Assembly: GCA_027946365.1 (NCBI GenBank)
Contig: JAPEUQ010000002.1
Location: forward strand, 62,001-126,000
DNA length: 64,000 nucleotides
Direction: 5' to 3'
Origin: Kalmusia sp. IMI 367209
Lineage: Eukaryota; Ascomycota; Dothideomycetes; Pleosporales; Didymosphaeriaceae
The notes beneath the pieces are model-generated. The model saw nothing but the letters and a program-made list of their open reading frames with translations, was not told the DNA's origin and searched no databases. Every line of letters starts with the position of its first letter. Positions within the stretch are counted from its first letter, which is position 1. A program made the translations under genes and the position numbers. Of this stretch, positions 35,956 to 47,770 are shown in pieces.

Positions 35956-37822
35956 ATGCAGCGCTTCGCAACCCGGGCGCGCTCGTCCGCGCTGAGCAGC
36001 TCAAAGCTCCGCACCTCGAGCTTCAGCCTCCAACAACAGAGGTTCGCACACAAGGTATGCTGCAATCACCACTGATTCCCAATAGATGCATCAGAGCTCC
36101 TGCTAACAGCCTCTTAGGAGCTCAAGTTTGGCGTCGAGGGCCGAGCAGCTCTTCTCAATGGTGTCGACACTCTCGCAAAGGCAGTCTCCACAACACTGGG
36201 TCCTAAGGGCAGGAATGTCTTGATCGAGTCGAGCTACGGCTCACCCAAGATCACAAAGGGTGCGTAGTCACTCTAGCAATCTCCTAATGATGGCTGCTAA
36301 CGGGTCATCAGATGGTGTCACAGTCGCAAAGGCCATCACGCTCAAGGACAAGTTCGAGAACTTGGGTGCGCGCCTCCTCCAAGACGTCGCATCCAAGACA
36401 AACGAAGTCGCCGGTGATGGTACAACGACCGCCACTGTCCTCGCCCGTGCTATCTTCTCCGAGACGGTTAAGAACGTTGCCGCCGGCTGCAACCCCATGG
36501 ACCTGAGGCGAGGAACCCAGGCTGCGGTTGAGGCCGTCGTCGAATACCTCCAGGCTAACAAGAAAGATATCACCACCAGCGAGGAGATCTCACAGGTCGC
36601 TACCATCTCTGCGAACGGTGACACCCACATCGGCAAGCTCCTCTCCAACGCCATGGAGAAGGTCGGAAAGGAGGGTGTTATCACTGTCAAGGAGGGCAAG
36701 ACCATCGAGGATGAGTTGGAAGTTACTGAGGGTATGAAGTTCGACCGTGGCTATATCTCGCCGTACTTCATCACCGACGCCAAGGCCCAGAAGGTTGAGT
36801 TCGAGAAGCCCTTGATCCTCCTTTCCGAGAAGAAGATCTCCGCCGTCCAGGACATCGTGCCCGCTCTTGAGGCCTCTCAGCAGCTCCGCCGCCCGCTCGT
36901 CATCATCGCCGAGGACATTGACGGTGAGGCCCTCGCCGTCTGCATCCTCAACAAGCTCCGTGGTCAGCTCCAAGTCGCCGCCGTCAAGGCTCCCGGCTTC
37001 GGTGATAACAGGAAGTCCATCCTGGGCGATCTTGCCGTCCTGACCAACGGTACCGTTTTCAGCGATGACCTAGACATCAAACTCGAGAAGTGCACTCCAG
37101 AGATGCTTGGTTCCACTGGCTCCATCACGATCACCAAGGAGGACACCGTTTTTCTCAACGGCGAAGGTAGCAAGGACGCTGTTGCGCAGCGCTGCGAACA
37201 GATCCGTGGTGTCATGTCCGACCCCACCACCTCTGAGTACGAGAAGGAGAAGCTCCAGGAACGTCTCGCGAAGCTCTCCGGTGGTGTCGCCGTCATCAAG
37301 GTCGGCGGTGCCTCCGAGGTTGAGGTCGGCGAGAAGAAGGACCGCATTGTCGATGCTCTGAACGCTACCCGTGCTGCCGTTGAGGAGGGTATCCTTCCTG
37401 GTGGTGGTACTGGTCTCCTTAAGGCTGCTGTCAATGCTCTTGGCAACGTCAAGCCTGCCAACTTCGACCAGCAGCTCGGTGTCAGCATTGTCAAGAACGC
37501 CATCACGCGCCCTGCCCGAACCATTGTCGAGAACGCCGGATCCGAGGGATCTGTCGTTGTTGGCAAGCTCATGGACGAGTTCGGCAGTGACTTCAACAAG
37601 GGCTTCAACAGCGCTAAGGGCGAGTACGTCGACATGATTCAGGCCGGTATCCTTGATCCCTTCAAGGTCGTCCGAACTGCCCTACGCGACGCTAGCGGTG
37701 TTGCATCACTCCTTGGCACTACTGAAGTTGCGATAGTAGAGGCACCTGAAGAAAAGGGCCCGGCGCCGCCTATGGGAGGTGGCATGGGCGGTATGGGAGG
37801 CATGGGCGGCATGGGCTTCTAG
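35956..37822 (+). CDS. HSP60: Mitochondrial chaperonin Hsp60
   Basis: The ATP-dependent chaperonin that folds imported proteins in the mitochondrial matrix. Exons: 35956-36054, 36118-36259 and 36312-37822; introns of 63 and 52 nt with GT-AG ends. Total 583 residues. Exon 1 encodes the presequence ([20 protein letters not shown]...FAHK), ending exactly where the mature protein begins ([17 protein letters not shown]). The ATP-binding signatures are [10 protein letters not shown] and [14 protein letters not shown]. The chaperonin signature [16 protein letters not shown] is near residue 440. The C-terminus is the usual GGM repeat ending GGMGF. Codon usage is strongly biased to C-ending codons, as expected of a highly expressed gene. 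The second intron lies within codon Asp of [11 protein letters not shown]. Confidence 0.98.
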
Positions 37823-38484
37823 ACAATAAGCTTTGCCCTCTCCCGACTAATTTTCTAATACTCCCCGTTCCACTATACCCTCTTTTAGTACTCGAGTCTT
37901 TCCCAGCGCTGGTCTGTACATGATATGGGTTTGGTACTCCACTCTTATTCTCCCCTGTCTTCCTAGTCTTGTTTGAAAAGCGCGGCATTATCTGTATTTG
38001 TGCCTTTGTACAATATTGTGTATCTAGATGGCCTTAGGAAGGACAAGATGTAAAAGCGATCAAGGAATGTGAAGACGTTGATAACCACTGGCTTTTGCCC
38101 ATCAGCTGTGAATGTTGGTGATACTGCGGGCTGGGGTGAAGGCTGATTAAGCGGTTGCTGTGGCAGTGTTGAAAATTGCCCAGGTGCCCCGCTAAGCGTC
38201 CGCAATCACTCGCGGCCAACCCCACCACGCTTGCGCTACCTTTATAGCCCAGCCTCACCGCATCTACACTATCCATACTTTGCTTGTCTGCGTGTCTTTT
38301 CACGGCTGCCTGCGAGAATTGCTGTGAGACACCCTGTTCTTCGCGCGTCCAGGCAGCTACTATGCCCCCGGCGACGCTGGGCGACACCCCACCGGTGACG
38401 ACGCTAATTAGTCGCCAGACAACCTGATAAAGCGCTGCCTGCTCGCACGTCTCTCCAGACCTCACACACCCTCCCACCGACATC
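37823..38484. other. HSP60-cofilin intergenic region
   Basis: About 660 bp holding the HSP60 3' end and the cofilin promoter. Open frames on the minus strand here are shadows without motifs. Confidence 0.5.
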
Positions 38485-39162
38485 ATGGTAAGTACGAACG
38501 CTGATAACGAGTGAACCACATGCTAATTCGACCACCCGCAGGCTCAATCCGGGTACGCACCTCCTCCAAACACCGCCCCGCACCACCACCTCAACATGCC
38601 CACCCCTCCTCTCCACGCCTCGCGCCCCCATCTCACCACCGCATCACACTAATGTAGCGCAGTGTCTCCGTCGCGCCCGAGTGCATCAGCGCTTTCAACG
38701 AGCTCAAGCTCGGCAAAGACATCAAATACATCATCTACAAGATCAGCGACGACTGGAAAGAAATCGTCGTCGAGGAGACGTCCAAGGAGGCCGACTGGTC
38801 CGTCTTCCGCGAAAAGCTGATTAATGCCAAGAGCAAGGACCGTCGCGGGAAGGAGGGCATTGGCGGCCGCTACGCCGTCTACGACGTCTCGTACGAGCTC
38901 GAGTCGGGAGAGGGCACGCGCTCCAAGATTACGTTTATTTCGTGGTGCCCTGACGATGCGCCGCAATATGTGAGTTGTTTCTAGGAATGGGAGGAGAGAG
39001 ATCAAGGGTCAGGCTGACATGAGATAGCCCCGCATGATGTACAGCTCTTCGAAGGAGGCTATCAAGCGCGCTTTGAATGGCCTCGCGGCAGACATCCAAG
39101 CCAACGATGCCGATGACATCGAGTGGGACAGCATCCTCACCCGTGTGTCCAAGGGCCGCTAA
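38485..39162 (+). CDS. COF1: Cofilin (actin-depolymerising factor)
   Basis: Cofilin severs and depolymerises actin filaments. Four exons: 38485-38487 (only the ATG), 38542-38552 (11 nt), 38663-38969 and 39028-39162. The introns of 54, 110 and 58 nt all have GT-AG ends (GTAAGT...GCAG, GTACGC...GCAG, GTGAGT...TAG). The product is 151 residues, close to yeast cofilin (143). The N-terminus M-AQSG-VSVAPECISAFNELK matches fungal cofilins, including the Ser near position 4 that is regulated by phosphorylation in animals. The ADF-H domain covers nearly everything; RYAVYDVSYEL, KITFISWCPDDAP and the actin-binding long helix MMYSSSKEAIKRALNG are clear. The C-terminus is DIEWDSILTRVSKGR. The symbol follows yeast COF1. 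Confidence 0.96.
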
Positions 39163-39705
39163 GCGCATACTTCGTGGTGTGCGGTGCAAGGATGTGACAT
39201 GACGGGATGTGGGCGGACGCTTGGCTTTTCCTCTTCTCGGCGGGAGGCTTTCCAGGTTAGGATGATAGTGACGCGAGGATTATCAATCGTCTGGTCGATA
39301 GCTGAGCGATGTGGGAATAGCATTAACAGTGTATATGCGAGTGATGGGCGATAGAGGTAAAATTGCCATTGATATTAACTCGTTGATGTTCTTACATTGC
39401 GTGTGAGATTTATACATCGACTGTGTGCTTTTTGGCGTCCATGAGGCCTGAAATAGCAGGCATATTGAGCTTGATCTGAGTGCGAAGGAGATTCTAGTGG
39501 TGATCCTACGCACCCTGATAACATTCATGTTAAACTAAAATCACAGGATTGTGAACATAGCGAGCCGGTTCTTCTATGCTTCAAATGGTAACGATTAGTT
39601 CATATACACCATCGTCGCTATTTACAATAATTTGCAGACGTGCTTACGAAGATGATCTATCCTACATTCCCACTAGCTTGGATGCCATGTATAATATTTA
39701 TATAC
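39163..39705. other. AT-rich intergenic
   Basis: About 540 bp after cofilin with no gene seen. The adjacent cullin relic has no recognisable C-terminal half in this stretch. Confidence 0.45.
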
Positions 39706-40062
39706 TCAGGGGTATAAATAGTCATCAGCTCGCTGATCATTCCTCTCCTCGACGCCTTTAGATAGAGATATAACTTGCTTCAAACGCCCGGTTAACATTT
39801 CTAGGTAGTGTCTTGGGAAAACATCCCTGTTCTCAAGATACTCGACTAGCGTTATTATTGGCGTGAGGGTCATTTCTAAGTCTGTAGTCAACGTGAGGAC
39901 CGATCCCTTTAGCACAGCATCGGTGTATTCGGCGAGAAGTTCGGCCAACTCGTCCATTCCTAAAGAGCAGAACCTGTTGTGATTAACGAATTGACGGTAG
40001 GCGGCGTGTAGTGCTTCCATAATTCTCGAATTGCCGTCGAACACGTTGATTGGTTGCTAGCG

Positions 40063-40098
<36 letters not shown>

Positions 40099-40545
40099 CT
40101 GGACCATATATTGAGCGTAGATCTCTAACTCAAATCTTTCATCTTCCCGGACTACTTCTTCGATTATTGCTTAACCAGCCCTGCGGACGTGAGCTGAGAA
40201 GCGGATGTGGAGGCGACTGAGACCTGCGGAAACATGGACAGAAAGTACATGCGTCTCTCACATCGTCCTGTTAGTCATTGTCGAGAAGATGTTAGTAGTC
40301 TCGGAAGAATCGCCTTTCTTTAACGTGCTTGGCAATTAAAAGGCCCTCACAGAACCAGATCAGGTGTGGCGTGATGTCATTGTGGAGGTACAGGGAAATG
40401 TATTCCTCTCATAATTTAGCCAAGCCTCTACTTTCATTACGTACGCAGTAGCACTTTTCCTATTAAAAAAGTTTGTTTGACTCGTCATCGTAATATTAAA
40501 TTGTGGCCTCTAGGAAGGACTTCTCGAAGTAAATTTTGCGGACGT
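39706..40545 (-). pseudogene. Cullin pseudogene fragment
   Basis: Reading minus from 40545, the cullin-repeat protein is recognisable across frames. In order: YFEKSFLEATI, a stop, YYDDESNK; then VMKVEAWLNYERN; LYLHNDITPHLIWFCEGLLI; LLDND; RMYFLSMFP; GLSRLHIRFSAHVRRAG, a stop, AIIEEVV. After a CA repeat comes VFDGNSRIMEALHAAYRQFVN, then LVEYLENRDVFPRHYLEMLTGRL, the start of the cullin homology domain. Cullins scaffold SCF-type ubiquitin ligases; a working copy needs the C-terminal RING-binding and neddylation region, which is absent. Stops at 40498-40496 and 40074+100 (40174-40172) are TAA, the first where Gln (CAA) is expected, fitting C to T change. A cofilin neighbour is intact, so decay is local. 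Confidence 0.78.
40064..40097. repeat. (TG)n microsatellite
   Basis: Seventeen TG units, inside the cullin relic. On the coding strand it is (CA)n and lies in place of the linker between a cullin repeat and the next helix, probably in a former intron or as an insertion. Confidence 0.95.
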
Positions 40546-41520
40546 CGAGAGTGGACACTGAATAAAGATGTGCAGGCCAGGCTAGAAAGAAAAACATCCA
40601 GGGTTGAAAGCTCTTCTTAAGGCACCTTAGTTCAAGAGTGTATGGATTCTGTAAGAACTCGCCAACGCTCGAGATGCCGTAGTGTGTTGTGATACCGGAT
40701 CTGTCTCAGCGTAAAGCTTTGTCATTGCACCATCACTTAAAGGAATGGAACCAGAACCCCATTGCGAAGCCATTGTGGATATGATGCCAGGACGAAATCG
40801 AGAAAACTCTTAGTGGGGTAAACAGGCTAGCCTATATACTCTCTTACTGGAATCTAATGGGAGCAAAGCGAGTGTCCCGCAACACATGATATATACTCTA
40901 CTTGGTATATCCAAGCAATTAGGCAACTCTGATAATCTGCTTGCAGACTATACAAAGAGTATCAAGCAAGTTATACTCGATACGAGTTTATTTATGTTCG
41001 GCGATTACTAAAATACCTACCATACGATACCAGAATTTGTATCTCATCTCATGGATCTGGACAAGAAATCAATTTACACATTTGTGCGCTGGAGTGATGT
41101 AAATAGTGTGGCCGAACACTTGAGAAGACGAAGAAATGATTTGTAGCCTATACTATTATATACTATGTTCGAGTCACCTATGTAGTATAATTGGTTTGTT
41201 CTAAATGAGTAAATATTTTTTTAATAACATATATTCAAGTTAGCTGCTTGTTACATAAGCAACATGCAGCCTTCATGCAGCCTTTATTCTTCCAGTCGTC
41301 GCACGCACCCTAGTAAACTGGCAGGAGGGGCATCTGTTATTTTTGTCTGCCCGTATTAGATACATACGTATACCTACCTAGGTATGCAATTACGTAGTTC
41401 AACACCAGAGTATTTAAGTTAGATATTTTTAGTATAGTAAACACAGATAAGATTACGCACAACATTAAAATAAATATGGCCTAATATCTACTCCTTCCAT
41501 ACTTAAAATTCCTTCTAATA
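40546..41520. other. AT-rich intergenic
   Basis: About 1 kb. It would hold the missing N-terminal part of the cullin relic, but I cannot recognise it. The last 300 bp are very AT-rich and adjoin the stop codon of the NACHT gene. Confidence 0.45.
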
Positions 41521-44500
41521 CTATCCTCGTATTCGTCTTTTTGGCAATTTGTATACTGGTGCCGAGCCATCATCCACATTTCGATGGGGAATCTTTGGAA
41601 ACTTTTGCTTTCCATGTGATAAGTCATCAAATAGCTGTCTTGCCTGCAAAGATCGCACCGCTTTACGAGGCTTCCAGATATTCTGGCGGTCCTGATTACT
41701 GAAAGAATCCCTGATTAGCGACATCTCGATCGAGATCCGCGCCCACTCGATGTTCGCTTCCCACGCTGCATAGGTCGGCACTGGTATGATGCAGATGCGA
41801 TCGCCTGACGCAAGCGCTTTGAGATATGGCACGTCTTCAGCCTTGTCTGAAGAATAGACCACAGTTTCTTCGGTACGCTTTCGGTAGTTCCAGCGCCAGA
41901 TTGGTTTCTCGTTCCAGGGAAGGAGGCGTTCGCTGGTGCTCTCAATTTTGTCAGTGCGCAGCCACGACCATGTCTTCGCAAAATCGTGATCAGTATAGTC
42001 TTGACGGTAAGAGCGCGCTGCTAACGTCACGCGGCGCACTGGTGTCGCACTACTGCTGGTCAGGATGGGCTGACTACGTAGATAGATAAGGTCGCGGATG
42101 AGCTCGGTGTGCATATAGTGGTCGCGACGCTCCACGGTGAGGGTCTCGTAGATGTCACCGAGCTTTAGGATGTGAGCTATGATTGGTAGCGGTACACGCT
42201 GCTTTGCCTTTGCGCGAATGATGCATGCCAGTTCGAGCCAAAAAGGTTTCTTTTGCCCAATGCTAACTTCCTGAGGAGTGTCTAGGTTGCGGAAAATGAA
42301 TGGATTACGGAGATTCTGTGGGACTCTCTGGAGAGATGCGCCGTTGCGTATGAGTGTCTCAGCGACGGTGAGATAATTGAGCTCCAAAGCAATAGCCAGT
42401 GGGGTCTTTCCAGCATGATTCGTCTTGTCCCACTCATATTGCTCAGAATTGTTCTGCTCGTTGGATAGAATTTGAATTATTTCATCACACCCGCAGTATG
42501 CGGCAAGATGAATTGGAAGGTTGCCAGCGGAATCGAGAGCAGACCAATCAGTGCCTGCAAGCAATTTATCGAGTATTTCAACCGTATGTCCACGTGGATC
42601 AATGGGCTGCCTTGTCACCGTCCAGTCATTATGTCGGTCCCTGCTATGACCAAGGCGTTCAAGCCCTCTCATCGCCGCCAGCTTCATATGTCAGTACTTT
42701 AGTCTACGGGAACCTAAAGGCAACTCACATGCATAATAGACCACTCATTGAAAGCGCATGGCATAGTATCCAGATTCCCAAGGTTTCTGCAGAGTGCAAG
42801 AACCGATCGTCCATCATTGTTCGCGGCTGCAAGATGCATGGGACCCATGCCACGCCATTGAGAGTCTGCCAAATTCGCGCGAGTTTGGAATTCGTCTTTC
42901 AGGATAGCATCTGAACTGTCTTCAGAGAAGGAAGCTCGGACAATATTGCGGAGAAGGTCCTGATTCTTGAGGAAAACGGACAGGATGTGAAAATGGCCGC
43001 AGAATGCAGCAAAATGGAGAGCTCTCCCCACTGCATCATCAGAGAAGGTGAAGGCTCGAGGAATCCGCAGCATCCTTTCTGCAAGCTGTCCTGCACCTTC
43101 TGAGTCTGGCGTCTGCTCAAACACTACCGACTCGAACCCCCAGGAGATGTGAGCGCCGTGATCCAAAAGTATGATGGCTGCGGGGTATGTCCCCTTCCGA
43201 GACATGATCTCTCTGGGAAGGAAGACTGCTTCGAGCATTGGCGATGGACGACCCGGTCTGCCATCTGTTGCATCACGGAATCGCGGGAAGCGATCTCGGT
43301 AATCATCACTGAGCATCAGTGCAAGCGTATCCGGAGCGTCCCCTGACGCGGACCAGAACACTGCATCTGACCTCGCTCCACTCTTTTTATAGTGCAATAC
43401 CTCCCCTCCCTGCGCAAGCGACTCAAGTGCCTCGCGAAAATTGAAGAATGAGGCTAGTAGAGTCGGACTGAAGCATGGAGAATTGGCATGCGTGAAAAAC
43501 CGTTCCCAACGGAGGAAACGACCACCTGCCGAGTACCCGAGGTGCTCCATGATGCCGTGATACTTTTGCTTCAGAAATTGTGCAAGCGGTTTGGTGGTAC
43601 CTGAGTCTGCGTCTATCAGTGTATTAAGCAAGGTGTAGTAGGTCTCAGCTGCTCCGTTGCGATTAGTGAAGCGAAGATAGCAGAACATTTGTAACCATCT
43701 CAAGAAAACCTGATTCTTGTCTGATCGGAAGAATATATCAAGGAGATCTTCCAGTTCTTCACCCGGTTGTTGAGTTCGACAAACTTCCTCAAGGTGCTGC
43801 ATCAACCCAATACATGCATACTCGTAGAATCCCTCTGATGTCAGGTAGTCTTTGAATGCCTTCTGGGTTTCAGGACCACCTGGTTGAGCCTCTAAAAACT
43901 GCCGGTCACGCAGATAGATCAGACAAGCCTGCAACATTTCTAGATCAACCTCTTCTAACTGTTCTGGTATGATCGGTTTGCCGTCGGGGCCTTTGATATC
44001 GTGGCTGACGAGAAGAAAATCTCGTGCAGAGGTATGCGTCAATCCCACTGTGTCTGTATTTGCATCGATATATAGGAGGTCACCAGCATGGCGTTCAAGC
44101 TTTTCACGGAGGTTGTCAACCTTGTCAATATCTTCGAAGGCTTGAGCAAGGCCGATGGCTAACTCTTCGACTTTGAAAGGGCGATAGGCACGGAGGATCC
44201 ACCTCAAAGCTCTGAATAGATCCTCTCTCACAAATTCATCATCGATCCTTGCTAAGCGACGTAAAGCTTGCTCGTAAATGCCTTTGAGGTCGGAGGGGAA
44301 CTTGATCCAATGCCTTTCGTGCTGCTTCCACGTTGTTTTTGTAGACAGTTGAGCTACTCAACGTTTTCAACGCCAGGTAGGTCCATTTGAACATGCCTTC
44401 AGATTTTTCTGTGATCGATTCTTCCATCTCATGCCGGAAGTCATCCTTCCAAGCGAAACTATCTTTTGACACTCCTTCAAGTTGGTGCACTGTATAAACA

Positions 44501-45987
44501 TAAATGTCTTGTTCGTTGTCCTTTTTTAGACATAACACGACCATCTAGCTTCTCTTGCGGTATGTCTTCAAGCATCTCTTCGAACCATGGGGCGCGCCTA
44601 GAGGTGAACAAAATCTTCCAATTAGGTGGAAGTCCAGCCAGTAATGTGAATAGTTGTTTCATTTGGACTTCACTTTCTTCCGTTTGTAGGCATTCGTCAA
44701 GAGCGTCAATGATGAGCACGGTCCTCTTGTGTGGCTCTTCCTTTGATTTGTCATTGAACAATTTGACCAAGAACGTCATGTTTGGTTGGGAGAGCCCCTC
44801 TTGTGACTCAATGTTCTTAGGCGTGACTGTATAGTGCGGATTACCTGTCATGTCATCATCACGGAAAAGTTGGTGGATCAGCGTGCGTAACATCGCCGGT
44901 ATGCTTCGTCGATCTGCTTCATTGCTGTTGCACGGAAAATAAGCAATACCTGTAGCATTCGAGCGGCGGAGATAGCTCGTGATAAAGGCGGTGAGTACTG
45001 ATTTGCCAAAACCCGGGCCTGCGGACAACCACAATAGTGGTCTATCAATAGCCTGGCCTCTTCTATCTCCAAATGCCCAAGACCGAAATTGAGCATCGTT
45101 AAAGATCCAGTTGCCGGTATCCGGTGTCCGAACGCGCAAAATAAAGTTCATTCTGTCGTCTATCTCTACTGGTGAAAGCCAAGATTTGAAATGGAGGCGA
45201 TCCTGCCGATAGAGGATCTTTTGTTGTTCTGTCATCCGGGCTTCAAGGCCGCTGATAGACTGCTGTAACAAGGTATTCGCGTCATCTTGGTTGAGTTTCC
45301 AAGCCAGGTCTGCCTCTTCTTTTGCTGCTTCGCAGTAGTCGCGGATAGTTCCAAGATGGGTCTTCACCTTCTCGGTTTTGAAGGTCAAATAGTCTTTGGC
45401 ATGTGACCAAAACCCCCGTACTTTGTGTCGTTTGATAGAATACATGAGAGAGTAGACATCTTCGAAGAATGCCCAGTAAGCATTAAAGACCTGATAGAGT
45501 GCATTGTTTAGGCGATTTGCGTTCCATTGGTGTTTGTTCAGTCGTTCCTCGTTGATCATGAGGATTTCGAAAGAGCCGTGAATTTCATCGAAGAAAGAAA
45601 AGATCTCCTCAAAATCCTCTATACCACCAGATGCTAGCTGGATTGAGATGTCTTAGCCCCGCATAGTCAAAATGTGACCCATTTTCTTACCTGAACAACG
45701 ACCTTCAAGCTCCCCACAGTCAGGGAAGCAATTCCGTGCGGTTCCAATGACGCTAAAGTTGCCGCAAGATCGGAGAATCTGTTGAAGGTCTTTAAGAGTG
45801 GTCTCAATTTCTGCATCACTTTGGCGCTCTTTTTAGACTCCATACGTGACTCCAATTCATGAAATTTGTTTTCTGCATCTTCGAGGCTAGAGCTCGTCAA
45901 CCAAGCTCGATGCTCTTCCGCGAATTTCGTTGGACCATTGAGACGGTCGGCAATGACTCGAGACCACTGCACAGAGTTTACACTCAT
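41521..45987 (-). CDS. NACHT-ankyrin STAND receptor (NLR-like), two frameshifts
   Basis: A large fungal STAND NTPase of the plan N-terminal helical domain - NACHT - ankyrin repeats, a class involved in heterokaryon incompatibility and possibly non-self recognition. Exons: 45987-45691, 45637-42729 and 42681-41521 with introns of 53 and 47 nt. The N-terminal about 300 residues are helical and resemble regions that precede NACHT in other fungal NLRs. Walker A is LLWLSAGPGFGKSVLTAF and Walker B is TVLIIDALDEC, with FTSRR after it. A winged-helix-like region follows (FRALRWILRAYRPFKVEELA). Ankyrin-type units lie in the C-terminal half: ALHFAAFCGHFHILSVFL, PMHLAAANNDGRSVLALC, IMHLAAMRGLERLG, PIHLAAYCGCDEIIQIL and PLAIALELNYLTVAETLI. 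Two one-base insertions break the frame: the T6 run at 44522-44527 and the G4 run at 44295-44298. Removing both gives a total divisible by three (1454 residues). Confidence 0.8.
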
Positions 45988-46839
45988 TGTGAGAGTAGAG
46001 TCTGCTCAAAGAAGTGAAGATTGAGAAGCGTGGTGTTTGCGCTACTTATGCTCCGACTTCTGGCCCCCAAATGCAACCATCCAGAAACCCCGCCAAGGGA
46101 GGCCTTGATGAGATCATTAAACCAACTGAACGTAGGCAATCTCGCGCCATGCTTGGATGGCCTGTTTGTTTTACGAGGATGCATATATATATATCTGGTT
46201 CGTTAGCCAATTATTGCGCCGTGTATATTTCTATGTCGTCATCGAGGCTGGGTTTGGACGGTTCTGGATGATGCTAGGTTAGGTCGCAATCGCGAGCCAA
46301 CACTGCTGCACCCTTACTATTAGGCAACTGGTTCCCTGACTATCATGCTTATTTTCACCTGAGCTTTCAGACTTGGGGATATATGCCTTTCTAGATTCAT
46401 TATCACCGCGGCCAGACTAACCCGGAAACTCCAGGCTTTCCCTAGTTCTAAATTGTGCAAAATGCCCGGATTTCCCGAGCCCTGTCTTACCAAAGGGTGT
46501 TAATTTCCTTAATTAAACTCCTCCACAGCGGGTCGGTTGTATAGTATAGGTTGTCTAGTGGAACCTAGCTCTCGGTCCTCGTGCGCTCAGCTGTATGTGG
46601 TATTTTGGCCCCCAGATGTTTCATATTTGACTAGGCCAATTCCTCTGTGTGCTACCATCTCCTTACCTTGTCAGCTGTGGGCAAGCTCGTCGTCATGAAC
46701 AAAAAGTCACCGAATTACACCCATCTTACCCATTGTACACGGTGTAGGCCCGTCGATTGAGATCCCGTCAAACTACACTTAACCTTGGACGGTATTGATC
46801 GCAGGAACCTCGTTGGTCAAGAACGCAAATTTCATCGAG
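45988..46839. other. Intergenic upstream of the NACHT gene
   Basis: About 850 bp containing the promoter side of the NACHT-ankyrin gene. A short (TA)n run lies at about 46183-46194. I see no gene. Confidence 0.45.
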
Positions 46840-47350
46840 TTACACCTATTGCAAAGGGAGTAAGCGCTACAAGGATCTCAATCGACGTGTCTACACCCTG
46901 GAAGACGAAGCGAGCTCTGAATGCATGTCTGAGATGATCGCTGGATCCAAGGTTACGAAGTGGGCTATCGCCTATGTGCATCTACTGAAGCTTGACATGG
47001 TGGAGACCTCAGCGTGCTGATAGGCAAGTGGTGGGGTGACTCGGAGAGCCGAGTGGTATTCTAGCCTGTGACTTCCACCTCGATTGCTGCCTGAGTGAGT
47101 TATCTCGCCTTTGTCAAATTGGCAGATAGTAGTCAATCTGTAGATGATAAAGCAAAACTGTCGCACTAGCCACTCGTTGCACCCACGAAGCGGAAATGGT
47201 CGCATGCTGCATGAAACAAGGCAGCGAACTCATCCGCGTCTTCGAGGATAAATTTGGCCCCCCGGACAAACTAGAGCATGATCCATACACATATGACCCG
47301 AGGTTACACAAGCAAGATCGAAGCTGCGGCCGGTCATTAGTAAAAGGTAA
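46840..47350 (+). pseudogene. Two coding-like relic segments, unknown protein
   Basis: The segment at about 46837-47020 is open for roughly 60 codons without a start (KRYKDLNRRVYTLEDEASSE, SKVTKWAIAYVHLLKLDM). A second at about 47170-47360 reads EAEMVACCMKQGSELIRVFE, then KFGPPDKLEHDPYTYDPRLH. Both have protein-like composition, and the second resembles a conserved fungal protein of unknown function that I remember only in outline. No start or splice structure joins them. They may be exons of one dead gene. Confidence 0.4.
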
Positions 47351-47390
47351 AGAAGATAATAGATTTCCTCGTTGAATAATCAATGTATGG

Positions 47391-47770
47391 AGTGAAATTA
47401 CACAGGCAGTAATAGAAGCAACAGCACTGACTCAGGCAAGTGGAACAAATTGAGTAGAACTCCTCGGTGTTCAGCAGCCGGGAGACAACGTAAAGCTTTC
47501 GGAAAGTATACCTAAAGCTGCAACGCAGAGGTAGACAAGTGGAAATGAAGTAGAAGAGCTATTTCTGTAGCAGCCGAGGGAGGAATTAGAAATTCAAGCA
47601 AGCATACTCGAAGCTGCAGCACGAAATAGGCACGATGGGATAGAAATAATCAAATTTCTTTAGCAGTAGATAAGAGGCAAGATAAAGATAACAACCACGG
47701 CAATTGACACTGCAGCGTATGATCGGGAACGCGTAAGCGGGAACACTGGACCTGGTTTTTCAGCTTTTAG
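47391..47770 (+). pseudogene. Relic of NLR-type tandem repeats
   Basis: One frame stays aligned for over 330 bp but is cut by five stop codons. It encodes units of 32-33 residues: EITQAVIEATALTQASGTN, stop, VELLGVQQPGDNVKLSE; SIPKAATQR, stop, TSGNEVEELFL, stop, QPREELEIQA; SILEAAARNRHDGIEIIKFL, and a fourth partial unit KITTTAIDTAA. Markers repeat at the DNA level (CAAGTGG at 47437 and 47536, CACGATGG at 47631). The pattern [ILV]TEAV-(L/V)KAAAxN-GKEVMELLL-Q(R)GDE is one I know from the C-terminal repeats of fungal NACHT and NB-ARC proteins. No NTPase part is seen next to it. Upstream segments at 46.8-47.3 kb may belong to the same gene, but that is unproven. Confidence 0.6.

Noticed and set aside
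36268..37635. Long antisense frames inside HSP60
   Set aside because: Shadows of a highly codon-biased gene; no start context or conservation expected.
38034..38519. 161-codon minus-strand frame between HSP60 and cofilin
   Set aside because: It covers the cofilin promoter and start, on the opposite strand, and has no recognisable content.
46183..46194. TATATATATA as a TATA box or origin
   Set aside because: A short dinucleotide run with no supporting context.
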